DNA of 64,000 nucleotides from Cohnella zeiphila (GCF_014212055.1 NZ_JACJVO010000020.1:62001-126000); one strand, 5' to 3'. Shown: positions 7,959-17,001, counted from the first letter of the stretch. The notes: generated from the sequence alone by a model not told the origin. Made by a program: numbers and translations.

Positions 7959-9628
7959 GTTCGACTGGAAGAAGGGCTGCATTTCGCCCCAAACTCGGCA
8001 TCCAAGGTCCGGCCGTTTCCTGGCAGGACCCCTGGGCCGGAGAAGAGCGAGCGGCGTGCTGGATGCGGACGGGCACCGGCAGCCTGCTGGCCCCGCAGGA
8101 TCCGACGCCGGAACCGGTCGCGTTCCTTCGGGCGATGCGAGAGCTGGGCGCGGAATTTTATGTACATCATGCCATGCCGGACCTGGCGGGCCAATCCGAA
8201 TTCGTTCGCGACGCGGCGCTTTGCGGCATGGAGATTTGCCTGGGAAACGAATACGGCAACATCAACGGTCCTTATACGGAAGGCACGAACCGGTGGGATA
8301 TTCCCGACGAGGCGGTGCTGGAAGCCGCCCGCAGCGGTCTGTTGACCGGCCTGCTCTACGACGAGCCGGAGCACCTGCAGATCAACGCCGGGCAGTATCG
8401 CAAAGACGGCTTCTATCCTCACTGGGGAGCGACCGACGGTCTCTCCCTTGCCGAAGCCGGCCGGAAGGTGGCGGAAGCGGTCGCGGAGCGCGCCGCCCGT
8501 ATTCGCCGTCTGCTTGAACGGGAGGGACTTGACCCGGATGCCGTTCCGTTGATCTCGGAGCAAGTGTTCCCTGTCATGTTTCACCTGTTCGCGCGGAGCG
8601 GCATGATTCCCTGTCCGAAAATCATGAAAGAGTCGTTCCAGCCGCTGCAGCTGTCCGCTGCTCTAGGCGCCGCCAAGCAATACGGCAGGCAGATGTGGAT
8701 TTGCGCCGATCTGTGGGGGCCGGATACAGGAGCGTGGTTCACGCGCGCGCCCGGCTTCCCGGGGCATTCGCCGGCCGAATTCGCGTCCGCGCTCCGGCTG
8801 GGCTACTTCATGGGGCCGGACCGGCTGTTCGCCGAAAATGTGGACGCGCTGCTTCATTACGGGAACGGAACAACGTTCCGCCGAACGGAATTCGGCGACG
8901 TGTGGGACGAGTTCGCGCGCGAGTTCGTTCCGTCGCATCCGCTTCGCTGGAGCCACGGGGATGCGGAGTGCGACATCGCGATCATTCATGCCGACGACGG
9001 CAATTACGGGCAGAACGAGAGATTGCTCGGCAACCGTACGCTGCCGGCGCCGGAGACGACGCAGAGCGTGTTCCAAGTCTGGCATCTCCTCAGCCGCGGA
9101 ACGATCCCGCCGCACGGAAGCTGCATGCACATTCCGGGCTACGATTTCCCGCGCCATCGGCTGAAGGCGGACGTGCCCGCGGCTTCCTTCCCGCTGGAGC
9201 GGGGGAGCTCGGCTCACGTCGCGGAGGGAGTGCATCCGCTGTTCTATCCGTCCCGCAGCACGCTGACGTTCGACGAGACGGTGAGCGAAGGCCGGCTGGG
9301 CCGCCCCGGCCTGATCGTCGTCGCCGGCTCGCGAATTTCCGAAGAGACGCTGGCTATGGTACGGGATCGGGCGGAGCGGGGGGCGACGGTCGTCATCGCG
9401 GACTGGCTCGTTCCCCGGCGCTGGGCGGACAGCGAGCCGGTCGGCTCCGGGCGCTGGCTTACAACGGAGCATTTTCTGGAAGACGACCGGGTGCGCGAGA
9501 CGCTGGAGCCGTTCCTCCCCGCCGCCGACTGCTGGACGCAGCGCTTCGGCGAAGCGGAGCTGAGAATCTACCCGAAAGATTCGCGCGGCTTCGAGCTTGA
9601 ATTCGAAGTCTGCGAGCCGAATCGCTGA
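7955..9628 (+). CDS. Uncharacterised protein, possible TIM-barrel carbohydrate-active enzyme
   Basis: 557 aa, no signal peptide, soluble. I do not recognise the family. The first two thirds have alternating helix/strand blocks with acidic and aromatic residues (LLYDEPEH, ICADLWGPD, GNEYGNING) reminiscent of glycoside-hydrolase barrels. The last ~150 residues (LIVVAGSRISEET..., GATVVIADW) resemble the Rossmann-like amidotransferase domain found in beta-galactosidase trimerisation modules. The start at ATG 7955 (ATGA overlap, GGGAGGAAG upstream) was preferred to an in-frame ATG at 7889. Coupling to a sugar isomerase suggests intracellular sugar metabolism; that is inference only. Confidence 0.7.
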   Translation: MSSTGRRAAFRPKLGIQGPAVSWQDPWAGEERAACWMRTGTGSLLAPQDPTPEPVAFLRAMRELGAEFYVHHAMPDLAGQSEFVRDAALCGMEICLGNEYGNINGPYTEGTNRWDIPDEAVLEAARSGLLTGLLYDEPEHLQINAGQYRKDGFYPHWGATDGLSLAEAGRKVAEAVAERAARIRRLLEREGLDPDAVPLISEQVFPVMFHLFARSGMIPCPKIMKESFQPLQLSAALGAAKQYGRQMWICADLWGPDTGAWFTRAPGFPGHSPAEFASALRLGYFMGPDRLFAENVDALLHYGNGTTFRRTEFGDVWDEFAREFVPSHPLRWSHGDAECDIAIIHADDGNYGQNERLLGNRTLPAPETTQSVFQVWHLLSRGTIPPHGSCMHIPGYDFPRHRLKADVPAASFPLERGSSAHVAEGVHPLFYPSRSTLTFDETVSEGRLGRPGLIVVAGSRISEETLAMVRDRAERGATVVIADWLVPRRWADSEPVGSGRWLTTEHFLEDDRVRETLEPFLPAADCWTQRFGEAELRIYPKDSRGFELEFEVCEPNR

Positions 9629-9669
9629 GTTAGCAGGCTCAAAGAGGAACCTGCGTTACCTCGAAGACA

Positions 9670-9707
9670 GGCCGGCCACGCCCTGGTGCGTGAGCCGGCC
9701 TTTTTTC
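9670..9707 (+). terminator. Rho-independent terminator
   Basis: GGCCGGC (9670-9676) pairs with GCCGGCC (9694-9700), with an inner CACGC/GCGTG pairing, followed by TTTTTT at 9701-9706. It ends the isomerase operon. Confidence 0.8.
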
Positions 9708-9773
9708 GTATGGCCTGGCGGGATAGCGGCACGCCGTGCCGCAAAAGCGCCCGCCGCAGCCCCTCCGCTGCAT

Positions 9774-10373
9774 TCAATCCCGGAAAGGATCGGCCGCGAA
9801 CCGGCCGGCTCCTTCCGTCAGTACGGCATGCACGCGGCCGGTCATCTCTTCCACGCTGACGCCCTCGTAGCTTTTGCTCCACTGCGCCGCGGCTCCGAAG
9901 ATCGACCAGCTCGTCATGAGCGCCATCGTGTCGACGTCGACTTGCCGGTCGTCCCGGGTCGCGCGAAGCCGGCCAAGCCAGCGCCGCAGCAGATGGAAAA
10001 GCTCGTCTCGAACCGACTGCTCGAACAGCGGATCGACGGCGGCGACCGGACTGCAGCGGCCGTAAAGCGACCGGACGTGCTCCAGCACCGTACGGATCAG
10101 TACGCGCAGATGCTCGGGCTCCCAACCGGCATCCGGCGGCAGCTCCCTCTCCAGCAGGCGGCGGAACTTGCCGCGGATGGACTGCTCCAGCAGCGCGAAT
10201 TTGTCCGGATAGTGCGCGTAGAACGTCCCCCGGTGCACATCCGCCCGGTCGGTAATGTCCCGGATCGTCATCGCGGTAAAGCCTTTTTCCCGCATCAGCT
10301 CAACGAACGATTGCTCAAGCAGCCGCCGCGAGCGCCTGCTTCGTCTGTCCGCATTGTTCTCGACGTCCTTCAT
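9774..10373 (-). CDS. TetR/AcrR family transcriptional regulator
   Basis: 199 aa. The N-terminal HTH (residues ~10-58: RRLLEQSFVELMREKGF...HRGTFYAHYPDK) is typical of TetR proteins, with an effector-binding C-terminal domain of the TetR_C type. The frame is open further upstream, but GAGGAGAGGAG lies just ahead of the ATG at 10373, which fixes the start. It is divergent from an oxidoreductase, and a perfect 24-bp inverted repeat at 10490-10513 in the shared region is its likely operator. An electrophile or quinone response is plausible but not shown. Confidence 0.9.
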   Translation of the reverse strand: MKDVENNADRRSRRSRRLLEQSFVELMREKGFTAMTIRDITDRADVHRGTFYAHYPDKFALLEQSIRGKFRRLLERELPPDAGWEPEHLRVLIRTVLEHVRSLYGRCSPVAAVDPLFEQSVRDELFHLLRRWLGRLRATRDDRQVDVDTMALMTSWSIFGAAAQWSKSYEGVSVEEMTGRVHAVLTEGAGRFAADPFRD

Positions 10374-10489
10374 GGCGTGCTCCTCTCCTCGCTCGTCGAC
10401 TGCCCGTTCAACCTGTGCTTCTTCGGCGTCCTTTATGGCGCGCTCCTTCCTCGACCGAACCCTGCATAGCGGTCCGTCGTATTCATCCT

Positions 10490-10513
10490 CCGACAAATCG
10501 TCCGATTTGTCGG
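10490..10513. promoter_or_regulatory. Perfect inverted repeat, probable TetR operator
   Basis: CCGACAAATC at 10490-10499, a 4-bp spacer, and GATTTGTCGG at 10504-10513: ten perfect base pairs. It lies in the divergent region, 29 bp upstream of the -35 of the oxidoreductase promoter and 117 bp upstream of the tetR start. Confidence 0.7.
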
Positions 10514-10541
10514 GTAACCGACCCAAGGGCCGCATTGTCCG

Positions 10542-10570
10542 TTGTTCCCGGTATCCGGTTTTTCTACTAT
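10542..10570 (+). promoter_or_regulatory. Sigma-A promoter of the oxidoreductase
   Basis: TTGTTC (10542-10547), 17-bp spacer, TACTAT (10565-10570). Transcription would start about 40 bp before the gene. Confidence 0.6.
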
Positions 10571-10618
10571 TGTAAGGAACGATGGCCGCCAATACAACGA
10601 ACAGGGAGAGAGAACGAT

Positions 10619-11566
10619 ATGACCATGGAAATCCCCCAAACGATGAAAGCGATCCGATACCACGTTCGAGGAGGACCGGAGGTGCTGCGCTTGGAAGAGG
10701 TGGCCGTACCGAAGCCCGGCGCAGGCGAAGTCATCGTCCGCGTTCATGCGGTCGGCGTCAACCCGGGCGACTGGCAGATTCGCTCCGGCCTTGCAGGAGA
10801 TGCGTTCAAGCTCCCGTACATCCCCGGCTGGGACGTAGCGGGCGTCGTGGTCGGCGCAGGGGAAGATGGGGCAGGCTGGCGCCCGGGCGACGACGTTTTC
10901 GGGATGACCACCGACAGCGGGGCCTGCGCGGAGTACGTCGCGGTTCCGGCCGGGCAGCTGGCGCGGAAGCCCGAATCGGTCGATTTTGTCCGCGCGGCGG
11001 CTTTGCCCCAGTCCGGCTTCGCGGCGTGGCATGCGCTGTTCATGCAAGGGGAACTGAAAGCCGGCCAGACCGTTCTGATCAACGGCGCAGCCGGAGGCGT
11101 CGGTCACCTGGCGGTGCAATTGGCCAAATGGAAGGGAGCCCGAGTCATCGGAACGGCCTCAGCCCGCAACGAGCCGTTCGTTCGCGAGCGGGGCGCGGAC
11201 GAGTTCGTAGACTATGCGGAAGAACTGTCGGAGAAGCTCAAGCAGTCCGCGGACCTGGTCCTCGATACGGTCGGCGGAGGCCGGGGGGATTGGCTGCTGG
11301 ACGTTCTGAAGCCGGGGGGCCGACTGGTGCCGGTCGCCTGGGGACGGTACTCGCCCGACAAGGCGGCCCGTGCGTCAGTGGCCGTACAGGAGGTGCAATA
11401 CCCGCCGATCGGGACCGCCGGATTGGCGGAGCTGGCCCGATTGGCGGACGAAGGACGACTGGTGCCGGCGATCGATTCCATCTTCCCGTTGGAGGAAACG
11501 GTCCGTGCGCATGAAAAAAGCGAAAGCCGCCGGGCGCGCGGCAAAATCGTCATCCGCGTGACGTAA
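10619..11566 (+). CDS. NADPH:quinone reductase-type zinc-less alcohol dehydrogenase (MDR family)
   Basis: 315 aa. N-terminal GroES-like domain (VLRLEEVAVPKPGAGEVIVRV), then a Rossmann domain with NGAAGGVGHLAVQLA (nucleotide-binding AxGGVG motif, residues ~150-165), and LVLDTVGG. No structural zinc cysteines are visible, as in quinone or enoyl reductases. ATG 10619 follows GGGAGAG at nine bases; an alternative ATG lies at 10625. It is divergently paired with the TetR regulator, so it is probably induced when that repressor binds its ligand. Substrate unknown. Confidence 0.9.
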   Translation: MTMEIPQTMKAIRYHVRGGPEVLRLEEVAVPKPGAGEVIVRVHAVGVNPGDWQIRSGLAGDAFKLPYIPGWDVAGVVVGAGEDGAGWRPGDDVFGMTTDSGACAEYVAVPAGQLARKPESVDFVRAAALPQSGFAAWHALFMQGELKAGQTVLINGAAGGVGHLAVQLAKWKGARVIGTASARNEPFVRERGADEFVDYAEELSEKLKQSADLVLDTVGGGRGDWLLDVLKPGGRLVPVAWGRYSPDKAARASVAVQEVQYPPIGTAGLAELARLADEGRLVPAIDSIFPLEETVRAHEKSESRRARGKIVIRVT

Positions 11567-11573
11567 GGCCGGC

Positions 11574-11665
11574 CGATCGCTTCGCGAACGCCAATTCTGC
11601 ATACCGATCGGCCGCTCCGCGACCGCCAATTCGGTATATCGATCGACCGCTCCGCGACCGCCGCT
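11574..11665. repeat. Short imperfect tandem repeat (~31-35 bp, 3 units)
   Basis: Units begin with CGATCG at 11574, 11605 and 11640 and share CGCTCCGCGACCGCCAATTC-like cores. They lie in the gap between two convergent genes, and no clear terminator is seen there. Confidence 0.6.
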
Positions 11666-11714
11666 TCGGCGAGGAGCGGGGCGATCGGCTGGCAGTCCAA
11701 ACCCGGGAGCGGCC

Positions 11715-12266
11715 TTAGTCCGTCGCGATTTCCTTTTCCATCACGTAATCGTCCATGACAAAACCGTTCCCGATATCCGCCACCTGAGTCCGCACGGTTC
11801 GAAATCCTTTCTTCTCGTAAACGGCGATCGCCGCATCGTTATGCCGATTGACCGTCAGCCAGATCGCGCTCAGCTTACGGGATTTACACGCCTCAACCAG
11901 AAATTCCATCGCGCGGCTGGCGTACCCTTTTCCCCGATGCTCCTGCCGCATATAAAACTTGCTCAAAAACAGCTTCCCGGCTTCCGGTTTGATTCCCAAA
12001 TAACCGACATTCACGCCGCCGGCACGCATCACATAATACTCGTACCCCTGATTCCCGATTTGATCCGCAAGGGCCTCGGCGGACTGAAACTTGGCGACCA
12101 TATAGTCGATTTGCTGCTGCGAGATGATGCGCACGAAGTATTCGTTCCAAATCTCCGAAGCCAGCCGGGCCAGGCCCGCGATCTCTTCCTCCGTCTCCAC
12201 CCGATGGAAAGCCAAATCCACAAGCTCGTCCTCCTTGCCAAAAGTCAACGTCCCTCTCTCCATCAT
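11715..12266 (-). CDS. GNAT family N-acetyltransferase
   Basis: 183 aa. Contains the acetyl-CoA-binding segment (YMRQEHRGKGYASRAMEF: the R/Q-x-x-G-x-G/A P-loop, residues ~112-129), a following ACKSRKLSAIWLTVNRHN strand and the AIAVYEKKGFRTV C-terminal signature of GNAT enzymes. The acceptor is unknown; proteins of this type often acetylate small amines or antibiotics. Two adjacent ATGs at 12266 and 12263 are possible starts, and the ribosome binding site is weak (GAAGAG). It is divergent from the YesN-type operon at 12412. Confidence 0.88.
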   Translation of the reverse strand: MMERGTLTFGKEDELVDLAFHRVETEEEIAGLARLASEIWNEYFVRIISQQQIDYMVAKFQSAEALADQIGNQGYEYYVMRAGGVNVGYLGIKPEAGKLFLSKFYMRQEHRGKGYASRAMEFLVEACKSRKLSAIWLTVNRHNDAAIAVYEKKGFRTVRTQVADIGNGFVMDDYVMEKEIATD

Positions 12267-12411
12267 AAAGCTCTTCGCATCATCCTTCCAGCAGATGGGG
12301 AGACGACCCGAACCGGATTGAAGGTTTTGAGCGCGCCGGGCCTTTGAATTCAGGCAAGAAGGTTTTAGCAGAGCTGGAGTAGAATTGAAGGGGCGAGGAG
12401 AGTGAGAGGGC

Positions 12412-14031
12412 ATGTACAGACTGATTCTGGCCGACGACGAAGCCGATGTGCGCGAAGGCGTGCTGCAGGAGATCGATTGGGAAAATAACGGCTTCGAAGT
12501 GGCGGACCGCGCCGAGAACGGGCGCGAGGCGCTGGAGATGGCGGAACGGTGTCTTCCCGACGTGCTCGTGACCGACATCCGCATGCCGTTCATGGACGGA
12601 CTGGAGCTGGCGGAGCGGGTGCGCGGGCTGCGGCCGGACACGAAGATCATCATTCTGACCGGGTACGACGAGTTCGAATACGCCCGCCAGGCGATCAGGC
12701 TGCAGATCGCGGAGTTCGTGCTGAAGCCGTTTTCCAAGGAGGAGCTGCTGCAGGCGCTGCGCAAAGTGAAGGCGGAGCTCGACCGGGAGCGGGCGCTGCG
12801 CGAGGACATGGACAGCTTGAAGGAGCATTACCGGCGCAGTCTGCCGCTGCTGCGGGAGCTTTTCCTCGGCTCGCTCGCCACGCGCAGCCTGAGCGAAAGG
12901 GAGATCGGCGAAAAGCTGGCCGCCTACGATCTGAAGCTTCCCGCGGACGGCCGCCACCTGGCCGCGGCCGCGAGGCTCGACCTGCCGGCGGACGCCGGGG
13001 ACGTCGAGCTGCACCGCTTCGCGGTGCGCAACATCGCCGAGGAGATCGCGGAGCGCCGCCGGGCGGGGCTCGTGTTCCAGCACGACGGCCATGTCGTGCT
13101 GCTGTCTTCCTCCGGCGAGGCGGGGCCGGACTGGCCGGCGGGCTTCTATGCCGCGCTTGAGGAGATCCGCCAAAGCGTGGAGAAGTATTTGAAGCTGACG
13201 GTGACGATCGGCGTCAGCGGGGAGGCGGACGGATTGCGGAACGTTCGCTATTCCTACGAGGAGGCGGCCGCCGCGCTCGACTACCGGCTTTTGCTCGGCA
13301 GCAACCGGCTCATCCCGATCGGCGACGTCGAAGCGCGCGAGGCCGCTCCGCTTCGCTACGACGAGCAGCAGGAGCAGGCGCTCATCCGCTGCCTGAAGTT
13401 CGGCACGGAGGAAGAGATGACGGAGACGGTGGAGAAGCATTTTGCGGCCGTGCGAAGCCTTGGTCCGGACGCTGCGCTGCAGAGCGTGCAGCTGTTCCTG
13501 CTGCAGATCGCCGCCACGCTGATGCGGGCGGCACAGGATACGGGCAAGGACCTCGGCGGCTTGTTCGGAGGAGGGAACCCCCAGCTTCTCGGCGAGCTCT
13601 CCCGTATCCGCGATCTCGATGAAGCGCAGGCGTGGGTCGTCCGCATCGCCCGGAGCGTGATGAGCCGGATCGCCGCCGACCGCCAAACCGCGTACAACAG
13701 ACTGGTGGAGCAGGCGAAGGAATATACGAAAGCCCATTTTGCCGACAGCGGCTTGTCGATCGCCGAAGTGTGCGCCCGCCTGCACATCAGCGCGGGGTAT
13801 TTCAGCAGCATTTTCAAAAAGGAAACGAAGCTCACCTACGTTCAATATTTGCAGCAGCTGCGGATGGACACGGCCAAGGAGCTGCTCGCGCAGACGGACC
13901 TCAAGGCGTTCGAGATCGCGGAGAAGGTCGGCTACGCCGATCCGAACTACTTCAGCTTCAGCTTCAAAAAGCAAGTCGGCCTCTCCCCCAAGGAGTACCG
14001 GGCCGGCCTTCGAAAGGAAGAGACGAAGTGA
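12412..14031 (+). CDS. Response regulator, YesN family (receiver + AraC-type HTH)
   Basis: 539 aa. Receiver with ADDE, phospho-acceptor D55 (VTDIRMP), and LKPF (Lys ~105). The C-terminus carries an AraC HTH pair (IAEVCARLHISAGYFSSIFKKE, then DPNYFSFSFKKQVGLSPKEYR). Start ATG 12412 follows GGAGAG. It is first in a three-gene unit with a kinase and a periplasmic binding protein; GTGA overlap joins it to the kinase. By position it should control the mgl-type importer at 17127-20855. Confidence 0.94.
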   Translation: MYRLILADDEADVREGVLQEIDWENNGFEVADRAENGREALEMAERCLPDVLVTDIRMPFMDGLELAERVRGLRPDTKIIILTGYDEFEYARQAIRLQIAEFVLKPFSKEELLQALRKVKAELDRERALREDMDSLKEHYRRSLPLLRELFLGSLATRSLSEREIGEKLAAYDLKLPADGRHLAAAARLDLPADAGDVELHRFAVRNIAEEIAERRRAGLVFQHDGHVVLLSSSGEAGPDWPAGFYAALEEIRQSVEKYLKLTVTIGVSGEADGLRNVRYSYEEAAAALDYRLLLGSNRLIPIGDVEAREAAPLRYDEQQEQALIRCLKFGTEEEMTETVEKHFAAVRSLGPDAALQSVQLFLLQIAATLMRAAQDTGKDLGGLFGGGNPQLLGELSRIRDLDEAQAWVVRIARSVMSRIAADRQTAYNRLVEQAKEYTKAHFADSGLSIAEVCARLHISAGYFSSIFKKETKLTYVQYLQQLRMDTAKELLAQTDLKAFEIAEKVGYADPNYFSFSFKKQVGLSPKEYRAGLRKEETK

Positions 14032-15797
14032 TCGGCTTCCGCTTCCGGCGCTATCGGTTCAAGAGCATCCAGTTCCTCATCGCCGTCTCCTTCGCCGCGA
14101 TGACGACGGCCGTCGTGCTGACGGTCAGCTACGTGCTTTACGACAAGTTCACGCGCACCGCCGAGCGGAACACGTTCCGCGGCAACGAGCAGATCATCTA
14201 CCAGGTGACCAAAAACCTCGAATATTACATCCGCAGCATGACGATTTTTTTCGGCGAAGTGGAGAACACGTTCCGCCAGGACGACGATCCGACCGGCAGC
14301 CGGCTGACGGATCGGCTCGGCACGATCTTCAACACGCGCGAGGATCTCGTGACGATCGCCCTGTTCGACCAAAGCGGCCGTGAATTGACAGCGCTCCCAT
14401 CCGTGCCGATGCGCTCCAACACCCAGTTGACGACGCAGAGCTGGTTCCGTTCGGCGGTGGAGAATCCGAACCACCTCAGCTTCTCGATCCCCCACGTGCA
14501 GAACCTTTTCAAAGGGCAGTACAAATGGGTCGTGTCGATGAGCAAAGGAGTCAAGCTGACGGTGAACGGGCGGGAGACGGACGCGGTGCTGCTGGTCGAC
14601 GTCAACTTCAAGATGATCGACGACCTGACGAGCAGCGTCAAGCTCGGCCAGAAGGGATACGCCTATATCATTGACGACTCTGCGGGCAACATCATTTACC
14701 ATCCGCAGCAGCAGCTCATCTACGCAGGCATCAAGTACGAGAACGTCGAGCAGGCGCTCAAATATACGTACGGCAGCTATTTCGACGATTCGACCGGCAC
14801 GCAGCGGCTCATTACGATCCAGACGGTGCAGAACGTCGGCTGGAAAATCGTCGGCGTCTCGTACATGGACGAGATCGGGGCGACCAAGCGGGACATCGGC
14901 GGCTTCCTCGTCTGGCTGCTCGCCCTGGCGCTGCTGTTCGTGCTGGCGATCACGCTCTACATGTCGGCCAAAATCTCGCAGCCGATCAAGCGGCTGGAGA
15001 AGTCGATGCAGCTCGTCGAGCGGGGCAACTTCCACATCGCCATTCCGATCCGCCGGGACGACGAGGTGGGGCGGCTGTCGCGCCGGTTCAACCTGATGAT
15101 GGGCCGGATCCGCGAGCTGATGGACCAGATCATCTCCCAGCAGGAATCGAAGCGCCGCTCCGAGCTCGAAGTGCTGCAGTCGCAGATTCATCCCCATTTT
15201 CTGTACAATACGCTCAATTCCGTCGTTCGGCTGGCCGGCACAGGCAAGAACGAGGAAGTGATCACGATGATTACGTCGCTGTCGAAGTTTTTCCGGATCA
15301 GCCTGTCCAAGGGCAAGCAGATCATTCCACTCGATGACGAGCTGGAGCATATCCGCAACTATCTCATCATTCAAAAAATCCGCTATAAGAACAAATTCGA
15401 ATTCGAGCTGTCCGCGTCCGAAGAGACGAAAGGGCTGCTGGCGCCGAAGCTGATTCTGCAGCCGATCGTGGAAAATGCGATCTATCACGGCATCGAGCCT
15501 TCCGTCGACGAAGGCCGGATCGCGATCCGGGCGGACGTGCGCGAAGGGAAGCTGCGGCTGGCGGTGGAGGACAACGGCGTCGGCATGAGTCCCGAACGGG
15601 CCGCCGGACTGCTGGCGGAATTGCCCGGAAGCGAAGGGGCCGGCATCGGTCTGCGCAACGTGCACGAGCGCATTCGCCTGAACTTCGGGGAGGCGTACGG
15701 GCTGGGAATCGAGAGCGAGCGGGAGGAAGGCACCGTCGTGACGGTCTGGCTTCCTGTCCGGAGGGAGGGGGATTCCGATGATGCGGCTGAGGCGTAA
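14028..15797 (+). CDS. Sensor histidine kinase, YesM family
   Basis: 589 aa starting at GTG 14028, which overlaps the upstream stop (GTGA) and follows AAAGGAAG. The frame is open much further upstream, but that stretch is the regulator gene read in another frame. Membrane segment at residues ~16-38, extracellular Cache domain (to ~295), second membrane segment (~295-318), HAMP, then HPHFLYNTLNS with phospho-acceptor H390, N box QPIVENAIYHG and G box EDNGVGM. It probably takes its signal from the binding protein encoded next, which it overlaps by 20 bp. Confidence 0.93.
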   Translation: MIGFRFRRYRFKSIQFLIAVSFAAMTTAVVLTVSYVLYDKFTRTAERNTFRGNEQIIYQVTKNLEYYIRSMTIFFGEVENTFRQDDDPTGSRLTDRLGTIFNTREDLVTIALFDQSGRELTALPSVPMRSNTQLTTQSWFRSAVENPNHLSFSIPHVQNLFKGQYKWVVSMSKGVKLTVNGRETDAVLLVDVNFKMIDDLTSSVKLGQKGYAYIIDDSAGNIIYHPQQQLIYAGIKYENVEQALKYTYGSYFDDSTGTQRLITIQTVQNVGWKIVGVSYMDEIGATKRDIGGFLVWLLALALLFVLAITLYMSAKISQPIKRLEKSMQLVERGNFHIAIPIRRDDEVGRLSRRFNLMMGRIRELMDQIISQQESKRRSELEVLQSQIHPHFLYNTLNSVVRLAGTGKNEEVITMITSLSKFFRISLSKGKQIIPLDDELEHIRNYLIIQKIRYKNKFEFELSASEETKGLLAPKLILQPIVENAIYHGIEPSVDEGRIAIRADVREGKLRLAVEDNGVGMSPERAAGLLAELPGSEGAGIGLRNVHERIRLNFGEAYGLGIESEREEGTVVTVWLPVRREGDSDDAAEA

Positions 15798-16770
15798 CGC
15801 GATGCGGCTCGGTCTTGCGGCATGGGCCGCGGCGCTGATGCTGACCGCCTGCTCCCGCCAGGTGGAGCTGCAGCCGGCGCCGGACGAGCGCAAGCAGGTG
15901 GTCCTGCTGGCCAAAAGCAAAAACGGCGACTACTGGAACACGATCAAGATGGGGGCGGAGGCGGCGGCCAAAGAGTTCGGCGTCCAGCTGACATTCGACG
16001 GGGCGGATGAAGAAGACGACGTCGCCAGACAGCAGGAGCTCGTTCGCCAGTACGTCGCCTACGGGGCGGACGCGATCGTTCTCGCGGCGAGCGATTACGG
16101 CAAGCTGGCGGAGGACGTCGATAACGCCGTGCGCAAAGGAGTTCCCGTCGTTGCCGTCGACTCCGAGGTGGCGTCGAACCGGATCAGCAGCTTCATCGGC
16201 ATCGACAATTACAAAGCCGGACGGGAGGCGGCCGACAAGCTGAAGGAACTGGCCGGGTCCAAAGGCCGGTTCGTCATTCTCGGCTCCTCGCCGGACGATC
16301 GGAACGACGAGCAGCGGAAGAAGGGGATCGTCGACGAATGGTCGGCGGCTCCCGGGATGTCGGTGGCGAGGACGCTATATTGCGGACCCTCGGTCTCCGC
16401 CTGCGAGAGCCAGGTCCGTTCGGTCGTCGAAGACCGGGCGCCGGCGCCGGTCGACGGCATCCTGGCGCTCAACGCAGCCGCTTCCGTCGGCGCGGCCGAG
16501 GCGCTGCGGCAGACCGGAACGGACGGGCGGATCAAGCTCGTTGCCTTCGAGAATTCGCTCGAGGAGCTGGAATGGCTGCAGGAGGGCGTCATCCAGGCGA
16601 CGCTCATTCAGAATCCGTTCACCATGGGCTACCTGAGCGTGAAGACGGCGCTGGCCGCCGCGGCGCATCAGAAGGTCGACCGGCGAATCGATACCGAGAC
16701 GCGGGTCATCGACTCCGAGAGCATGTTCTGGTCCGACAACCAGAAGATGCTGTTCCCGTTCGTGCAGTAG
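15778..16770 (+). CDS. Periplasmic-binding-protein-like sugar sensor lipoprotein (Peripla_BP_4)
   Basis: 330 aa. Signal peptide with lipobox LTAC (Cys ~25). The mature part has the ribose/galactose-binding fold: QQELVRQYVAYGADAIVLAA, VPVVAVDSEV, SSFIGIDNYKAGREAADKL, and DGILALNAAASVGAAEAL. It overlaps the kinase gene (20 bp, ribosome binding site GGAGGGAGGGGG) and has no permease of its own, so a sensory role is more likely than import: it would bind sugar outside the cell and present it to the adjacent kinase. A true importer has a separate binding protein at 17127. Confidence 0.87.
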   Translation: MMRLRRNAMRLGLAAWAAALMLTACSRQVELQPAPDERKQVVLLAKSKNGDYWNTIKMGAEAAAKEFGVQLTFDGADEEDDVARQQELVRQYVAYGADAIVLAASDYGKLAEDVDNAVRKGVPVVAVDSEVASNRISSFIGIDNYKAGREAADKLKELAGSKGRFVILGSSPDDRNDEQRKKGIVDEWSAAPGMSVARTLYCGPSVSACESQVRSVVEDRAPAPVDGILALNAAASVGAAEALRQTGTDGRIKLVAFENSLEELEWLQEGVIQATLIQNPFTMGYLSVKTALAAAAHQKVDRRIDTETRVIDSESMFWSDNQKMLFPFVQ

Positions 16771-16816
16771 AGGAGGCTTGCCGATGGAGGAGTACGGTGT
16801 AATTGCTACGCTAACG

Positions 16817-17001
16817 CTAACGAACTTGAGCGACGCTATTTCGGCAAAATCAAGCAATGGCAAAATGTAACGAAACGAGCAGACCTTATGGAGCTTGCAA
16901 TCGTCGTTTTCCGGTCGGGTCGGGGCCCATAAGGTTTCTTGGATTCGTTAGAACGCGATATTCCGACTTTTGAGTCTCATAAGAGCTTACAGTTTCATTA
17001 G
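16817..17001. repeat. TAACGAA element copy 2 (185 bp)
   Basis: CTAACGAA start; TAACGAA at 16818 and 16868, TTCGTTA at 16944 and the variant TTCATTA at 16994, again 50-76-50. CTTAT-type blocks fall 17 bp from each forward motif (16835, 16885). It occupies the gap between the sensor unit and the mgl operon. The remaining bases of the 356-bp gap hold the mgl promoter region. Confidence 0.9.
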
